A DNA stretch of 64,000 nucleotides, from contig NZ_SNZR01000014.1 of the NCBI RefSeq assembly GCF_004363955.1, positions 124,001 to 188,000 of the forward strand. The letters run 5' to 3'. Of this stretch, positions 53,431 through 61,280 are shown in pieces (within the stretch, counting starts at the first letter, position 1; each line of letters opens with the position of its first letter). The notes beneath the pieces were generated by a model. The model ran no database searches, was not told the origin of the DNA, and saw only the letters and a list, made by a program, of their open reading frames with translations. The translations under genes were made by a program, and so were the position numbers. The stretch is from Enterovirga rhinocerotis (GTDB lineage: Bacteria; Pseudomonadota; Alphaproteobacteria; Rhizobiales; Beijerinckiaceae).

Positions 53431-54380
53431 GCGGCGTCGTCCACCCTCCAGGGGAGGGTGGGAAACGGCGTGCGCCGTCGAAGCGCCGCTGGGGCTCGCG
53501 GCTCGTTCTCCTCGCGCCGGCCCTGTGGCTCGCCCTCTTCGTCCTCGTGCCGCTCCTGATCGTCGTCCGGATGAGCGTCTCGGAGAGCGTGCGCGCCCGC
53601 CCGCCCTACCGCCCGCAGCTCCCGGCGAGCCTCGATCCGGAGCTCTGGCGCGAGGCGCTCGGCGAATTGACGCTCGACAATTACCGCGACCTCGCCGCGA
53701 GCAGCCTCTACGGCGAGGCCCTCCTGACCTCGCTCGGCCTCGCCTTCGTCGCGACCGCGATCATCCTCGTCTCCGGCTATGGCATCGCGCTCGCCGTCGC
53801 CCGCGCGCCGCAGAACTGGCGCATGATCCTCCTGGCGGCCGTCGTGCTGCCGTTCTGGACGAGCTTTCTCGTGCGGGTCTATGCCTGGATCGGCATCCTG
53901 AAATCGGATGGCTGGCTGAACCAGGCCTTCCTCGCGCTCGGGCTGATCTCGGCGCCGCTGGCGATCCTCAACACCAATGCGGCGGTCGTGATCGGGCTCG
54001 TCTACGCCTATCTGCCGTTCATGATCCTGCCGCTCCATGCCTCGCTCGAGAAGCAGGATCCGGCCTTGCTGGAAGCGGCCGCCGATCTCGGGGCCTCGCC
54101 GCTGCGCCGCTTCTGGACCGTGACGGTGCCGCTCTCGCTGCCGGGGATCGTCGCGGGCTCGCTGCTCTGCTTCATCCCGATGGTCGGCGAGTTCGTGGTG
54201 CCCGAGCTTCTCGGCGGGACCGAGACCCTGATGCTGGGACGCGTCCTCTGGAGCGAGTTCTTCAGCAATGCCAACTGGCCGCTGGCCTCGGCGATCGCCG
54301 TGGTGCTGCTCGCGATCCTGATCCTGCCGATCGTCGCCTTGCGCGAGAGCGAGCGGCGGCGTCAGGAGGCCGCGTCGTGA
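53427..54380 (+). CDS. ABC permease, PotB/PotH type (GTG start)
   Basis: 317 residues, six membrane segments, with the EAA loop LEAAADLGASPLRRFWTVTVPLSLPG. The GTG start overlaps the ATPase stop. The first 25 residues (VVHPPGEGGKRR region) are encoded partly by a small palindromic repeat at 53441-53461, so the cytoplasmic N-terminus seems extended by repeat sequence. Pairs with the downstream permease. Confidence 0.9.
   Translation: MSGVVHPPGEGGKRRAPSKRRWGSRLVLLAPALWLALFVLVPLLIVVRMSVSESVRARPPYRPQLPASLDPELWREALGELTLDNYRDLAASSLYGEALLTSLGLAFVATAIILVSGYGIALAVARAPQNWRMILLAAVVLPFWTSFLVRVYAWIGILKSDGWLNQAFLALGLISAPLAILNTNAAVVIGLVYAYLPFMILPLHASLEKQDPALLEAAADLGASPLRRFWTVTVPLSLPGIVAGSLLCFIPMVGEFVVPELLGGTETLMLGRVLWSEFFSNANWPLASAIAVVLLAILILPIVALRESERRRQEAAS
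53441..53461. repeat. Small palindrome inside the permease N-terminus
   Basis: Perfect CCACCCTCC-AGG-GGAGGGTGG, related in core to the arms of the long inverted repeat at 21358-21508. It lies 15 bp into the permease gene and encodes part of its N-terminal tail. Confidence 0.7.
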
Positions 54381-55177
54381 GTGCCGCCCGGTTGTCGCCC
54401 CTCAACGTGACGGCGCTCGCGCTCGGGCTCGCCTTCCTCTACGGGCCGATCCTGCTCGTCGTCGTCTTCTCCTTCAACGCCTCGCGCCTCGCCACGGTCT
54501 GGGCCGGTTTCTCGACGGGGGCCTATCGCGGCCTCCTCGACAACGCGGCGCTGATGTCCGCCTTGTGGACGTCGCTGCGGATCGCGCTCGTCTCGGCCTG
54601 CGTCGCGACGGTGCTCGGCACCCTCGCGGCCCTGGCGCTCGTGCGGGGAGGGCGCTTCCTCGGCCGGGGCATGTTCACCGGTCTCCTCTACGTCCCGCTC
54701 GTCCTGCCGGAGGTGGTGACCGGACTGTCGCTGTTGCTGCTGTTCGTCGCCCTCGATCTCGGCCGCGGCACCGTCACGGTCGCCATCGCCCACGTGACCC
54801 TCGCCATGTCCTTCGTCACGCTCGTGGTCCAGGCGCGGCTGATCGGGTTCGACCGCTCGCTCGAGGAGGCCGCGCGCGACCTCGGCGCGAGTCCGCTCCA
54901 GGCCTTCTTCGGGGTCACGCTGCCGATCATCGCGCCCGCCGTCGGGGCCGGCTTCCTCCTCGCCTTCACCCTGTCCCTGGACGATCTCGTCCTCGCGAGC
55001 TTCGCCTCCGGGCCCGGCTCGACGACGCTGCCGATGTATGTGTTCGGTCAGGCGCGCCGCGGCGTGACGCCGGAGATCAACGCCGTGTCCTCGCTGCTCA
55101 TCGCGGCGGTGGCGCTCACCCTCGTCACCGTCACGTTGCTGATGAAGCGCCGGGCCGGAGCGTCACTGGCTCGTTGA
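54377..55177 (+). CDS. ABC permease, PotC/PotI type (GTG start)
   Basis: 266 residues with six membrane segments and the EAA loop LEEAARDLGASPLQAFFGVTLPIIAP. The GTG overlaps the previous stop and is preceded by CAGGAGGCC. FSLDDLV-type segment (TLSLDDLVLASFASGPGSTTLP) matches polyamine permeases. Its end overlaps the convergent AsmA-like gene by 15 bp. Confidence 0.92.
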   Translation: MSAARLSPLNVTALALGLAFLYGPILLVVVFSFNASRLATVWAGFSTGAYRGLLDNAALMSALWTSLRIALVSACVATVLGTLAALALVRGGRFLGRGMFTGLLYVPLVLPEVVTGLSLLLLFVALDLGRGTVTVAIAHVTLAMSFVTLVVQARLIGFDRSLEEAARDLGASPLQAFFGVTLPIIAPAVGAGFLLAFTLSLDDLVLASFASGPGSTTLPMYVFGQARRGVTPEINAVSSLLIAAVALTLVTVTLLMKRRAGASLAR

Positions 55178-56878
55178 GGCCGGTGCCGGCACGGCCTCGG
55201 CGGCGGCCGTCGTCGCCGTGAGCCGTTGCAGCGGCCCGCTGATGTCGACGACGAGCGGGGGGCGGGTGCCGCCGTTCGCGCGGGTGGTCGCCCGCAGCGC
55301 CGCCGTGCGGCTGCCGAAGTTCAGCCGGCCGCTGATCTGGGTCATCGATCCGGCCATGTCGAGGTTCCCCTCGCTCACCTCGGCCACGCCCTGTGCGAGG
55401 TCGAGGGCGAGTGCGGCCTTGCTGAAGCGTCCCTTGCCGGTCCGCCATTCGGCCGGAACCGAGGCGCGACGCGCGCCGTCGCCGAGGGCGGCGCCGGTGA
55501 TCTCGCCGTCCCGCACGGAGAGCGCCGCGCGCCCCCGCATCTGGTTCAGGATCGGGGTTCCCCGGTCTCCGTTGATCTCGATCGTCGCGTTGCCGGCGGC
55601 GGCGCCCGAGAGACCGCGCATCATGAGGACGTCGCCGAGCGCCTTGTCGAGATCGATCGCGTCCACGGCGAACTGGCTTTTGATATCCCGCCCCTCGCCG
55701 TCCAGCACCGAGGAGATACGGGCGCGAAGCGTGCCTCCGGCATAGCTCGCGCGGCCGAGCGAGGCTTCGAGCAGACGCGGTCCGACCTGCACGCTGGTCG
55801 CCGCGTCGCGCAGCCGGAGCGCGCCGATCTGGAGCAGGGAGGCCGAAAGCCGGATGTCGTAATCCCCTTCCAGCCTTTCGGGGCCGGCCGGATCGACGAG
55901 CTTCGCCAGCCAGCCGAGATCGACCTGATCGGCGGCGAGGGTCGCGCGGATCTGCGGGCGCGGCCCGTCGAGCTGCACGGCCAGCGAGCCGTCGAAGCGG
56001 TCGCGGCCGATCTCGAGCGCGAGACGAGGCCATTCGATCTTGCCCGGCGACACGGTCGCCGCGCCGCTCACGGAGGCGGGACGGTCCGCATCGCGCAGGT
56101 CGTCGAGCCAGCCGGTCCAGCGGGCGAGGGCCGCGAGCGACCTCACCCGGCCTCCGACTTCGCCGGAGAAGCTCGGCTCGTCGCCGAGCGTCAGCCGGCC
56201 GGTCGCTTCGAGGCGCCCGGCGCTGGTCGACACCATCGCCTCGATCTCGTCCCGCCGCCCCGCCAGCAGCGCCGTCGGCGTGACCCGCGCCAGTTCGATC
56301 GTGGCGAGTTCACCGTTCCAGATCGCGGATGCGTTGAGGTCGAGATCACCCGTTGCATTCGGCCAGCGGACCAGCAGCGTGACGTTCCGCAGATCGGCCC
56401 TGTCGGGATCCGCCACCCCGGCCAGGCGGATGGTCGAGTCGCTGAGGACGAGGCGTTCGATTCGAGAGGCCCAGCTCGCGTCCGAGGCGAGGCGAGCGCG
56501 CAGCGTCTCGACGGCATGAATCCAGGATTCCCTCGGCCTCTCCGTCGCGCCCAGGACGAACGTCCCGCGCGTCACCCAGAGCCGCTCGAGGCGGAGACGC
56601 CCGGTCAGGAGCGGCAGAAGGCGCAGCTTGGCCTCGAGCTCGTCGGCTTCCGCCGTGACGAGATCGGTCGTGAGCCGAGGCTTCTGGATGGTCAGATGCG
56701 GCGCGGGCAGGAGGGAGAGCGTGATCGGGCCGCCGACCGCGAAGGTTCCACCGACCTCGTTGCGGATCTGCCGCGACAGTGCGCTCGCGACGCGCTCCGA
56801 CGTCACCGTCCACGGCAGGAAGGCGGCGACGACGGCCGCGCCGAACAGGCAGAGACAGGCGATCCTGAAACGAGACAT
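55163..56878 (-). CDS. AsmA-family envelope protein
   Basis: 571 residues: one N-terminal membrane helix (RIACLCLFGAAVVAAFLPW), then a long periplasmic beta-rich region. N-terminal LTIQKPRLTTDLVTAEADELEAKLRLLPLLTGRL and C-terminal GDGARRASVPAEWRTGKGRFSK to LNFGSRTAALRA are characteristic of AsmA repeats. Relatives act in outer-membrane lipid transport or assembly. Stands alone; promoter expected in the 213 bp shared with the CoA-transferase gene. Confidence 0.85.
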   Translation of the reverse strand: MSRFRIACLCLFGAAVVAAFLPWTVTSERVASALSRQIRNEVGGTFAVGGPITLSLLPAPHLTIQKPRLTTDLVTAEADELEAKLRLLPLLTGRLRLERLWVTRGTFVLGATERPRESWIHAVETLRARLASDASWASRIERLVLSDSTIRLAGVADPDRADLRNVTLLVRWPNATGDLDLNASAIWNGELATIELARVTPTALLAGRRDEIEAMVSTSAGRLEATGRLTLGDEPSFSGEVGGRVRSLAALARWTGWLDDLRDADRPASVSGAATVSPGKIEWPRLALEIGRDRFDGSLAVQLDGPRPQIRATLAADQVDLGWLAKLVDPAGPERLEGDYDIRLSASLLQIGALRLRDAATSVQVGPRLLEASLGRASYAGGTLRARISSVLDGEGRDIKSQFAVDAIDLDKALGDVLMMRGLSGAAAGNATIEINGDRGTPILNQMRGRAALSVRDGEITGAALGDGARRASVPAEWRTGKGRFSKAALALDLAQGVAEVSEGNLDMAGSMTQISGRLNFGSRTAALRATTRANGGTRPPLVVDISGPLQRLTATTAAAEAVPAPASTSQ

Positions 56879-57091
56879 CGGGCTCCGGCGTCGAATCCGA
56901 CCGAACGGCGCGCCGCGCGAGGGGCGGGCTGGCCCGGCCGAAGCATCCGCGTCTTCCTAGCGACCGAGGCGCGGTTTGTCCAAGGACGGGGCTGCGGCGA
57001 ATGGCGGGGGATGGGTTGCGCGAGCCCGGCGAGATATGGTGAAGGTTGCTGAATGGGACCTGAGCGCCGAGCGGGCGCCAAGGAGACGTCG

Positions 57092-57796
57092 ATGAAGAAG
57101 GTTCACCCGGATGCGTCGTCGGCACTGGCCGGCCTGCTGAAGGACGGGATGACGGTCATGGCCGGCGGATTCGGCCTGTGCGGCATCCCTGACGTCCTGA
57201 TCGCGGCGATCCGCGAATCGGGCGCCAAGGACCTCACGGTCATCTCCAACAATGCCGGCGTCGACGGGATCGGCCTCGGCGTGCTGCTCGAGACCCGCCA
57301 GATCAGGAAGATGATCTCGTCCTATGTCGGCGAGAACAAGCTCTTCGCCCAGCAATATCTCGCCGGGGAGCTCGAGATCGAGTTCAACCCGCAGGGCACG
57401 CTCGCGGAGCGCATCCGCGCCGGCGGCGCCGGCATCCCGGCCTTCTTCACCAAGACCGGCTACGGCACCGCGATCGCCGAGGGCAAGGAAACGCGTCAGT
57501 TCAACGGCGAGAACTACGTGATGGAGACGGGCCTGTGGGCCGATCTCGCGGTCATCCACGCCTGGAAGGGCGATACCGAAGGCAATCTCGTCTATCGGAA
57601 GACCGCGCGGAACTTCAATCCGATGATGGCCACGGCCGCGACCGCCACCGTCGCGCAGGTCGAGAACCTGGTCCAGCCGGGCGAAATCGATCCCGACCAC
57701 ATCATCACGCCCGGCATCTTCGTGAAGCGCCTCATCCACACCCCGAATGCCGCGAAGCACATCGAGCAGCGCACCGTGCGCAAGCGCGCCGCCTGA
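57092..57796 (+). CDS. scoA: 3-oxoacid CoA-transferase subunit A
   Basis: 234-residue alpha subunit of succinyl-CoA:3-ketoacid CoA-transferase, which activates acetoacetate with succinyl-CoA. Contains [33 protein letters not shown] and [23 protein letters not shown], all family signatures. AAGGAG precedes the ATG. The beta-subunit gene follows after 26 bp. Confidence 0.95.
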   Translation: MKKVHPDASSALAGLLKDGMTVMAGGFGLCGIPDVLIAAIRESGAKDLTVISNNAGVDGIGLGVLLETRQIRKMISSYVGENKLFAQQYLAGELEIEFNPQGTLAERIRAGGAGIPAFFTKTGYGTAIAEGKETRQFNGENYVMETGLWADLAVIHAWKGDTEGNLVYRKTARNFNPMMATAATATVAQVENLVQPGEIDPDHIITPGIFVKRLIHTPNAAKHIEQRTVRKRAA

Positions 57797-57822
57797 CGCT
57801 GCCTGGAGGCAAGGAGAACAGC

Positions 57823-58503
57823 ATGGCCTGGACCCGCGAGCAGATGGCGCAGCGCGCCGCCAAGGAGCTGCAGGACGGCTTCTACGTCAATCTCGGCATC
57901 GGCATCCCGACGCTGGTGTCGAACTACATTCCTGACGGCATGACCGTCCAACTCCAGTCCGAAAACGGGATGCTCGGCATGGGCCCCTTCCCCTTCGAGG
58001 GCGAGGAGGATCCGGATCTCATCAATGCCGGCAAGCAGACGGTCACCGAACTGCCGACGACGAGCTTCTTCTCCTCCTCGGACAGCTTCGCGATGGTTCG
58101 CGGCGGGCATATCAACCTGTCCATCCTCGGCGCCATGCAGGTCGCCCAGAACGGCGACCTCGCCAACTGGATGATCCCCGGCAAGATGGTGAAGGGCATG
58201 GGCGGCGCCATGGACCTCGTCGCCGGCGTCAAGAAGGTCGTCGTGGTGATGGAGCACGTCGCCCGGAACAAGGACGGCTCCGTCGATGCGAAGCTGCTCA
58301 AGGAATGCACGCTGCCGCTTACCGGCACCCGTGTCGTCGATCTCGTCATCACCGATCTCGGCGTGTTCGCGATCGACAAGAAGGGTTCGGCCGGGATGCG
58401 GCTGATCGAGCTCGCGGACGGCGTCAGCGAGGACGAGATCCGCGCCAAGACCGAGGCCGATTTCACCGTCGATCTCGGCGGCGGCGCCAGGAAGGCCGCC
58501 TGA
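57823..58503 (+). CDS. scoB: 3-oxoacid CoA-transferase subunit B
   Basis: 226-residue catalytic beta subunit. The active-site Glu is in [27 protein letters not shown] and [19 protein letters not shown] are conserved. GGAGGCAAGGAG precedes the start. Forms the enzyme with the upstream subunit and allows growth on ketone bodies or turnover of polyhydroxybutyrate products. Confidence 0.95.
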   Translation: MAWTREQMAQRAAKELQDGFYVNLGIGIPTLVSNYIPDGMTVQLQSENGMLGMGPFPFEGEEDPDLINAGKQTVTELPTTSFFSSSDSFAMVRGGHINLSILGAMQVAQNGDLANWMIPGKMVKGMGGAMDLVAGVKKVVVVMEHVARNKDGSVDAKLLKECTLPLTGTRVVDLVITDLGVFAIDKKGSAGMRLIELADGVSEDEIRAKTEADFTVDLGGGARKAA

Positions 58504-58530
58504 GCGGGAGAGTCGCGAGGCTGTGCGGCG

Positions 58531-58557
58531 GGAGGTGGCGCGGCTCGCCGCACCTCC
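58531..58557 (+). terminator. Possible terminator after scoB
   Basis: Imperfect stem GGAGGTG / CACCTCC (58531-58537, 58551-58557) with an inner CGG-CTCG-CCG, 27 bp after the stop. There is no good T-run, so this is tentative. Confidence 0.3.
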
Positions 58558-58780
58558 GGAAGGGCGTTTCCGTGAGCGGCGCATGTCGATTCGGCGGCGC
58601 CGATCGTGAGCGCGAAAGCCGCGGAACGGGGATCGAATCCCCCTCCATGGGCAGGAAAACGGCTGTGAAGGGGGAAATCCCTGTCAAAAACGCGCTTCGG
58701 GAGCATCCCACCCGTTGACGGCGCCGTTCGCCCTGCACAAGGCTCGCCCTGTACAAGCCATCAGGACCTAGGAGAGCGGA

Positions 58781-59080
58781 ATGGCGAAGGAAGCGAAGAC
58801 GACGACCAAGGCGGCTGCCGCTGCCCCGGCGAAGAAGGTGAACCCGGCTCTCATGAAGCCGATGAACCCCTCCAAGGAACTCGGCGCCATCGTCGGCGAC
58901 AAGCCGCTGCCGCGCACCGAGGTCGTCTCGAAGGTGTGGGAATACATCAAGAAGCACAAGCTGCAGAACCCGAAGAACGGCCGTGAGATCCTCGCGGACG
59001 ACAAGCTGCAGAAGGTCTTCGGAACCGACAAGGTGACGATGTTCGAGATGAACAAGCACCTGTCCAAGCACCTCAGCTGA
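58781..59080 (+). CDS. SWIB-domain mini-protein
   Basis: 99 residues: a basic Lys/Ala-rich N-terminal 25 residues, then a complete SWIB/MDM2 domain ([39 protein letters not shown]). The domain is best known from eukaryotic chromatin remodelling; small bacterial members occur in Hyphomicrobiales and Chlamydiae, and their role is thought to be DNA- or nucleoid-related but is unproven. GGAGAG precedes the start. Upstream, CGCCCTGyACAAG occurs twice in tandem (58729-58741, 58745-58757). Confidence 0.9.
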   Translation: MAKEAKTTTKAAAAAPAKKVNPALMKPMNPSKELGAIVGDKPLPRTEVVSKVWEYIKKHKLQNPKNGREILADDKLQKVFGTDKVTMFEMNKHLSKHLS

Positions 59081-59153
59081 TGCGGTTGCGGCCGGGCGGC
59101 ATCTTGGCCGCCCGCGCCAGACCGGAACGGCGACCGCGTGGTGGGGGGCTGCC

Positions 59154-59954
59154 ATGAAGGTCGCCGGACAGGTCGTTGTGGTGACCGGGGGCGCGTCCGG
59201 GATCGGGCGGGCCCTCGCCGAACGCTTTGCCGCCGAGGGCGCGGCCGCTGTCGTCGTGGCCGATCTCGACGGGCCGGGGGCGGAGGCTGTCGCCCGGACC
59301 ATCGGAGGGGCCGGTTTCGCCTGCGACGTCTCGCGCGAGGCCGACCTTCTCCACGTGATCGACGAGACCGAACGTCGCTTCGGCCCGATCGGGCTGTTCT
59401 GCTCGAATGCGGGCATCCTCACCGGGCTCGACCCGCGTTCCGAGAACCCGGCCGGCTATCCCGATTCAGACTGGATGCAGGCCTGGTCGGTCAATGTGAT
59501 GGCCCATATCCGGGCGGCGCGCGCGCTCGTGCCGCGCATGAAGGCGCGGGGCGGCGGCTGGTTCCTCCACACCGTCTCCGCCGCGGGTCTCCTGTCGCAG
59601 GTCGGAAGCGCGATCTATTCCACCACCAAACACGCCGCGATCGGCTTTGCCGAGAACCTCGCCATCTCGCACCGGGACGACGGCATTCGGGTCGCGGTGC
59701 TCTGTCCGCAGGGCGTCGACACGGCGATGCTGCGCGGCGGCAATGCGGGGCCCGCGTCCTTCGACGGCGTGCTGACGCCGGACGCGGTCGCCGAGGCGGC
59801 GGTGCGGGGCCTCGAGGCGGAGACCTTCCTGATCCTGCCGCATCCCGAGGTCCTCGGCTACATGCGCCGCAAGACGGACGATTACGACCGGTGGCTCGGC
59901 GGCATGGTCAAGCTCCAGCGCCTCATGCGCGAGAGCGACACGAAGGCGGGGTAG
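59154..59954 (+). CDS. Short-chain dehydrogenase/reductase
   Basis: 266 residues of the classical SDR family: cofactor loop [11 protein letters not shown], Asp of DLDGPG selecting NAD(H), NAG in CSNAGILTG, catalytic Ser in TVSAAGLL and YSTTK. The substrate is not predictable. It lies 73 bp after the SWIB gene and before the convergent transporter gene. Confidence 0.9.
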   Translation: MKVAGQVVVVTGGASGIGRALAERFAAEGAAAVVVADLDGPGAEAVARTIGGAGFACDVSREADLLHVIDETERRFGPIGLFCSNAGILTGLDPRSENPAGYPDSDWMQAWSVNVMAHIRAARALVPRMKARGGGWFLHTVSAAGLLSQVGSAIYSTTKHAAIGFAENLAISHRDDGIRVAVLCPQGVDTAMLRGGNAGPASFDGVLTPDAVAEAAVRGLEAETFLILPHPEVLGYMRRKTDDYDRWLGGMVKLQRLMRESDTKAG

Positions 59955-60000
59955 CGGAGGGCGGTCCCGTGGACCGGCCCCCGCCTGCCGCGGCCTCGCC

Positions 60001-61026
60001 TCAGCTCGCCGCGGCCTTGACGAAGCGGTCGGTGAAGGTCGCCGCGAGGTCGATCTTGGCGCTGGCGAGTTCGGCATCGAGCTTGCGCAACGTGTCGAGC
60101 ACGCTCTCCATGCCCTCCTGCGGGATGATGCCCGTGCGCGAGTAGCTCTCGAGCGAGCTCTTCACCGCCTTGAGATAGAGAGGCTTGTCGCCGAGATGGT
60201 ATTCCGGCGGCACGAGATCGGCGACCTGCTCCGGCGTCGCCGAGGCGAGCCATTTCAGCGCCTTCACATGTGCGTTGACGAGCCTCTGCACGGTGTTCGG
60301 ATTCGCGGAGACGAAGTCGCTCTTGGCATAGACGACGGCCGCCGGGTTCGAGCCGCCGAACAGGGCCTTGGTGCCTGCCTCGGTGCGGGTGTCGATCAGG
60401 ACCTGGATGTCGCCGTCGCCTTCGAGCTTCGAGATGACGGGATCGAGATGCGCGATCACCTCGATCTCGCCCCTCTTCATCGCGGCGACCGCGCCCGCGC
60501 CCCCGCCGACGCCGATATAGGCGGCGTCCGTCGGCTTCAGTCCCGCCTTGACCATGGCGTATTGGGCGGTGATGGCGGTCGAGGAACCGGGGGCGGTGAC
60601 GCCGATCTTCTTGCCCTTGAAATCGGCCGGAGACTTGATCTCGCCCGCGAGCGATTTCTTCACGGCGATGACGATGGCGGGGAAGCGGCCGAGTTCGCAG
60701 ACGGCCTGGATGGACTGGTTCTTGGCCTGCATCCGGATGGTGTGTTCGTAGGCGCCGGTGACGACGTCGACGGAGCCGCCGATGAGCGCCTGCAGCGACT
60801 TGGCGCCGCCGCCGAAATCGTTGATCTCGACCTCGAGCCCCTGCTCCTTGAAGAGGCCCTGACGCTCCGCGACCGTCAGCGGGAGATAGTAGAGCAGCGG
60901 CTTGCCACCGACGCCGAGCTTCACGCTCGTCTTTTCCGGTTTTCCGGCAGGCTGCGCAAAAGCGGGCATGCCGAGGGTCAGCGCGCCGAGCGACACCGCG
61001 CCGCCGAGAAAGGTCCTGCGTTCCAT
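60001..61026 (-). CDS. NitT/TauT-family ABC transporter substrate-binding protein
   Basis: 341 residues. The N-terminus ERRTFLGGAVSLGALTLGMPAFAQ is a TAT-like or Sec signal. The mature protein has the family layout: VKLGVGGKPLLYYLPLTVAERQGLF, GGSVDVVTGAYEH, KGKKIGVTAPGSSTAITAQ and PEYHLGDKPLYLKAVK. Ligands of this group include nitrate, sulfonates, and aromatic or pyrimidine compounds; which one is unclear. CGGAGGAACACC precedes the start. The matching permease seems to be the gene cut by the right edge of the window, with a plus-strand GGDEF-EAL gene between them. Confidence 0.87.
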   Translation of the reverse strand: MERRTFLGGAVSLGALTLGMPAFAQPAGKPEKTSVKLGVGGKPLLYYLPLTVAERQGLFKEQGLEVEINDFGGGAKSLQALIGGSVDVVTGAYEHTIRMQAKNQSIQAVCELGRFPAIVIAVKKSLAGEIKSPADFKGKKIGVTAPGSSTAITAQYAMVKAGLKPTDAAYIGVGGGAGAVAAMKRGEIEVIAHLDPVISKLEGDGDIQVLIDTRTEAGTKALFGGSNPAAVVYAKSDFVSANPNTVQRLVNAHVKALKWLASATPEQVADLVPPEYHLGDKPLYLKAVKSSLESYSRTGIIPQEGMESVLDTLRKLDAELASAKIDLAATFTDRFVKAAAS

Positions 61027-61280
61027 GGTGTTCCTCCGTTGATGCTGCTTCTGACAAAGTTGCAGGCCGCGCGCAACGATGCCCGACGGAGGGGGCGCGT
61101 CGGCATCCGGCTGTCCGGCCGCCAATCTCTCATGCGACCCTCGCCGGGGTCCCGTCGCAGACATGCTCGTTCACATGGCCGACATCGAGATCGCATAGCG
61201 GAGTGCACGCTTTTTTTGATCTTTTGTTTCAAGCTGATGATCCAGCTCATCCGCTCGGCGCAGCGGGACCACGACCAGAC

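Noticed and set aside
55226-57052. Plus-strand open frame of about 600 codons opposite the AsmA-like gene
   Set aside because: No recognisable segments; the minus strand carries a membrane anchor and AsmA-type repeats.
58625-58660. tRNA T-arm-like GGGGATCGAATCCCC
   Set aside because: No matching acceptor, D or anticodon arms can be built on either strand at tRNA spacing.
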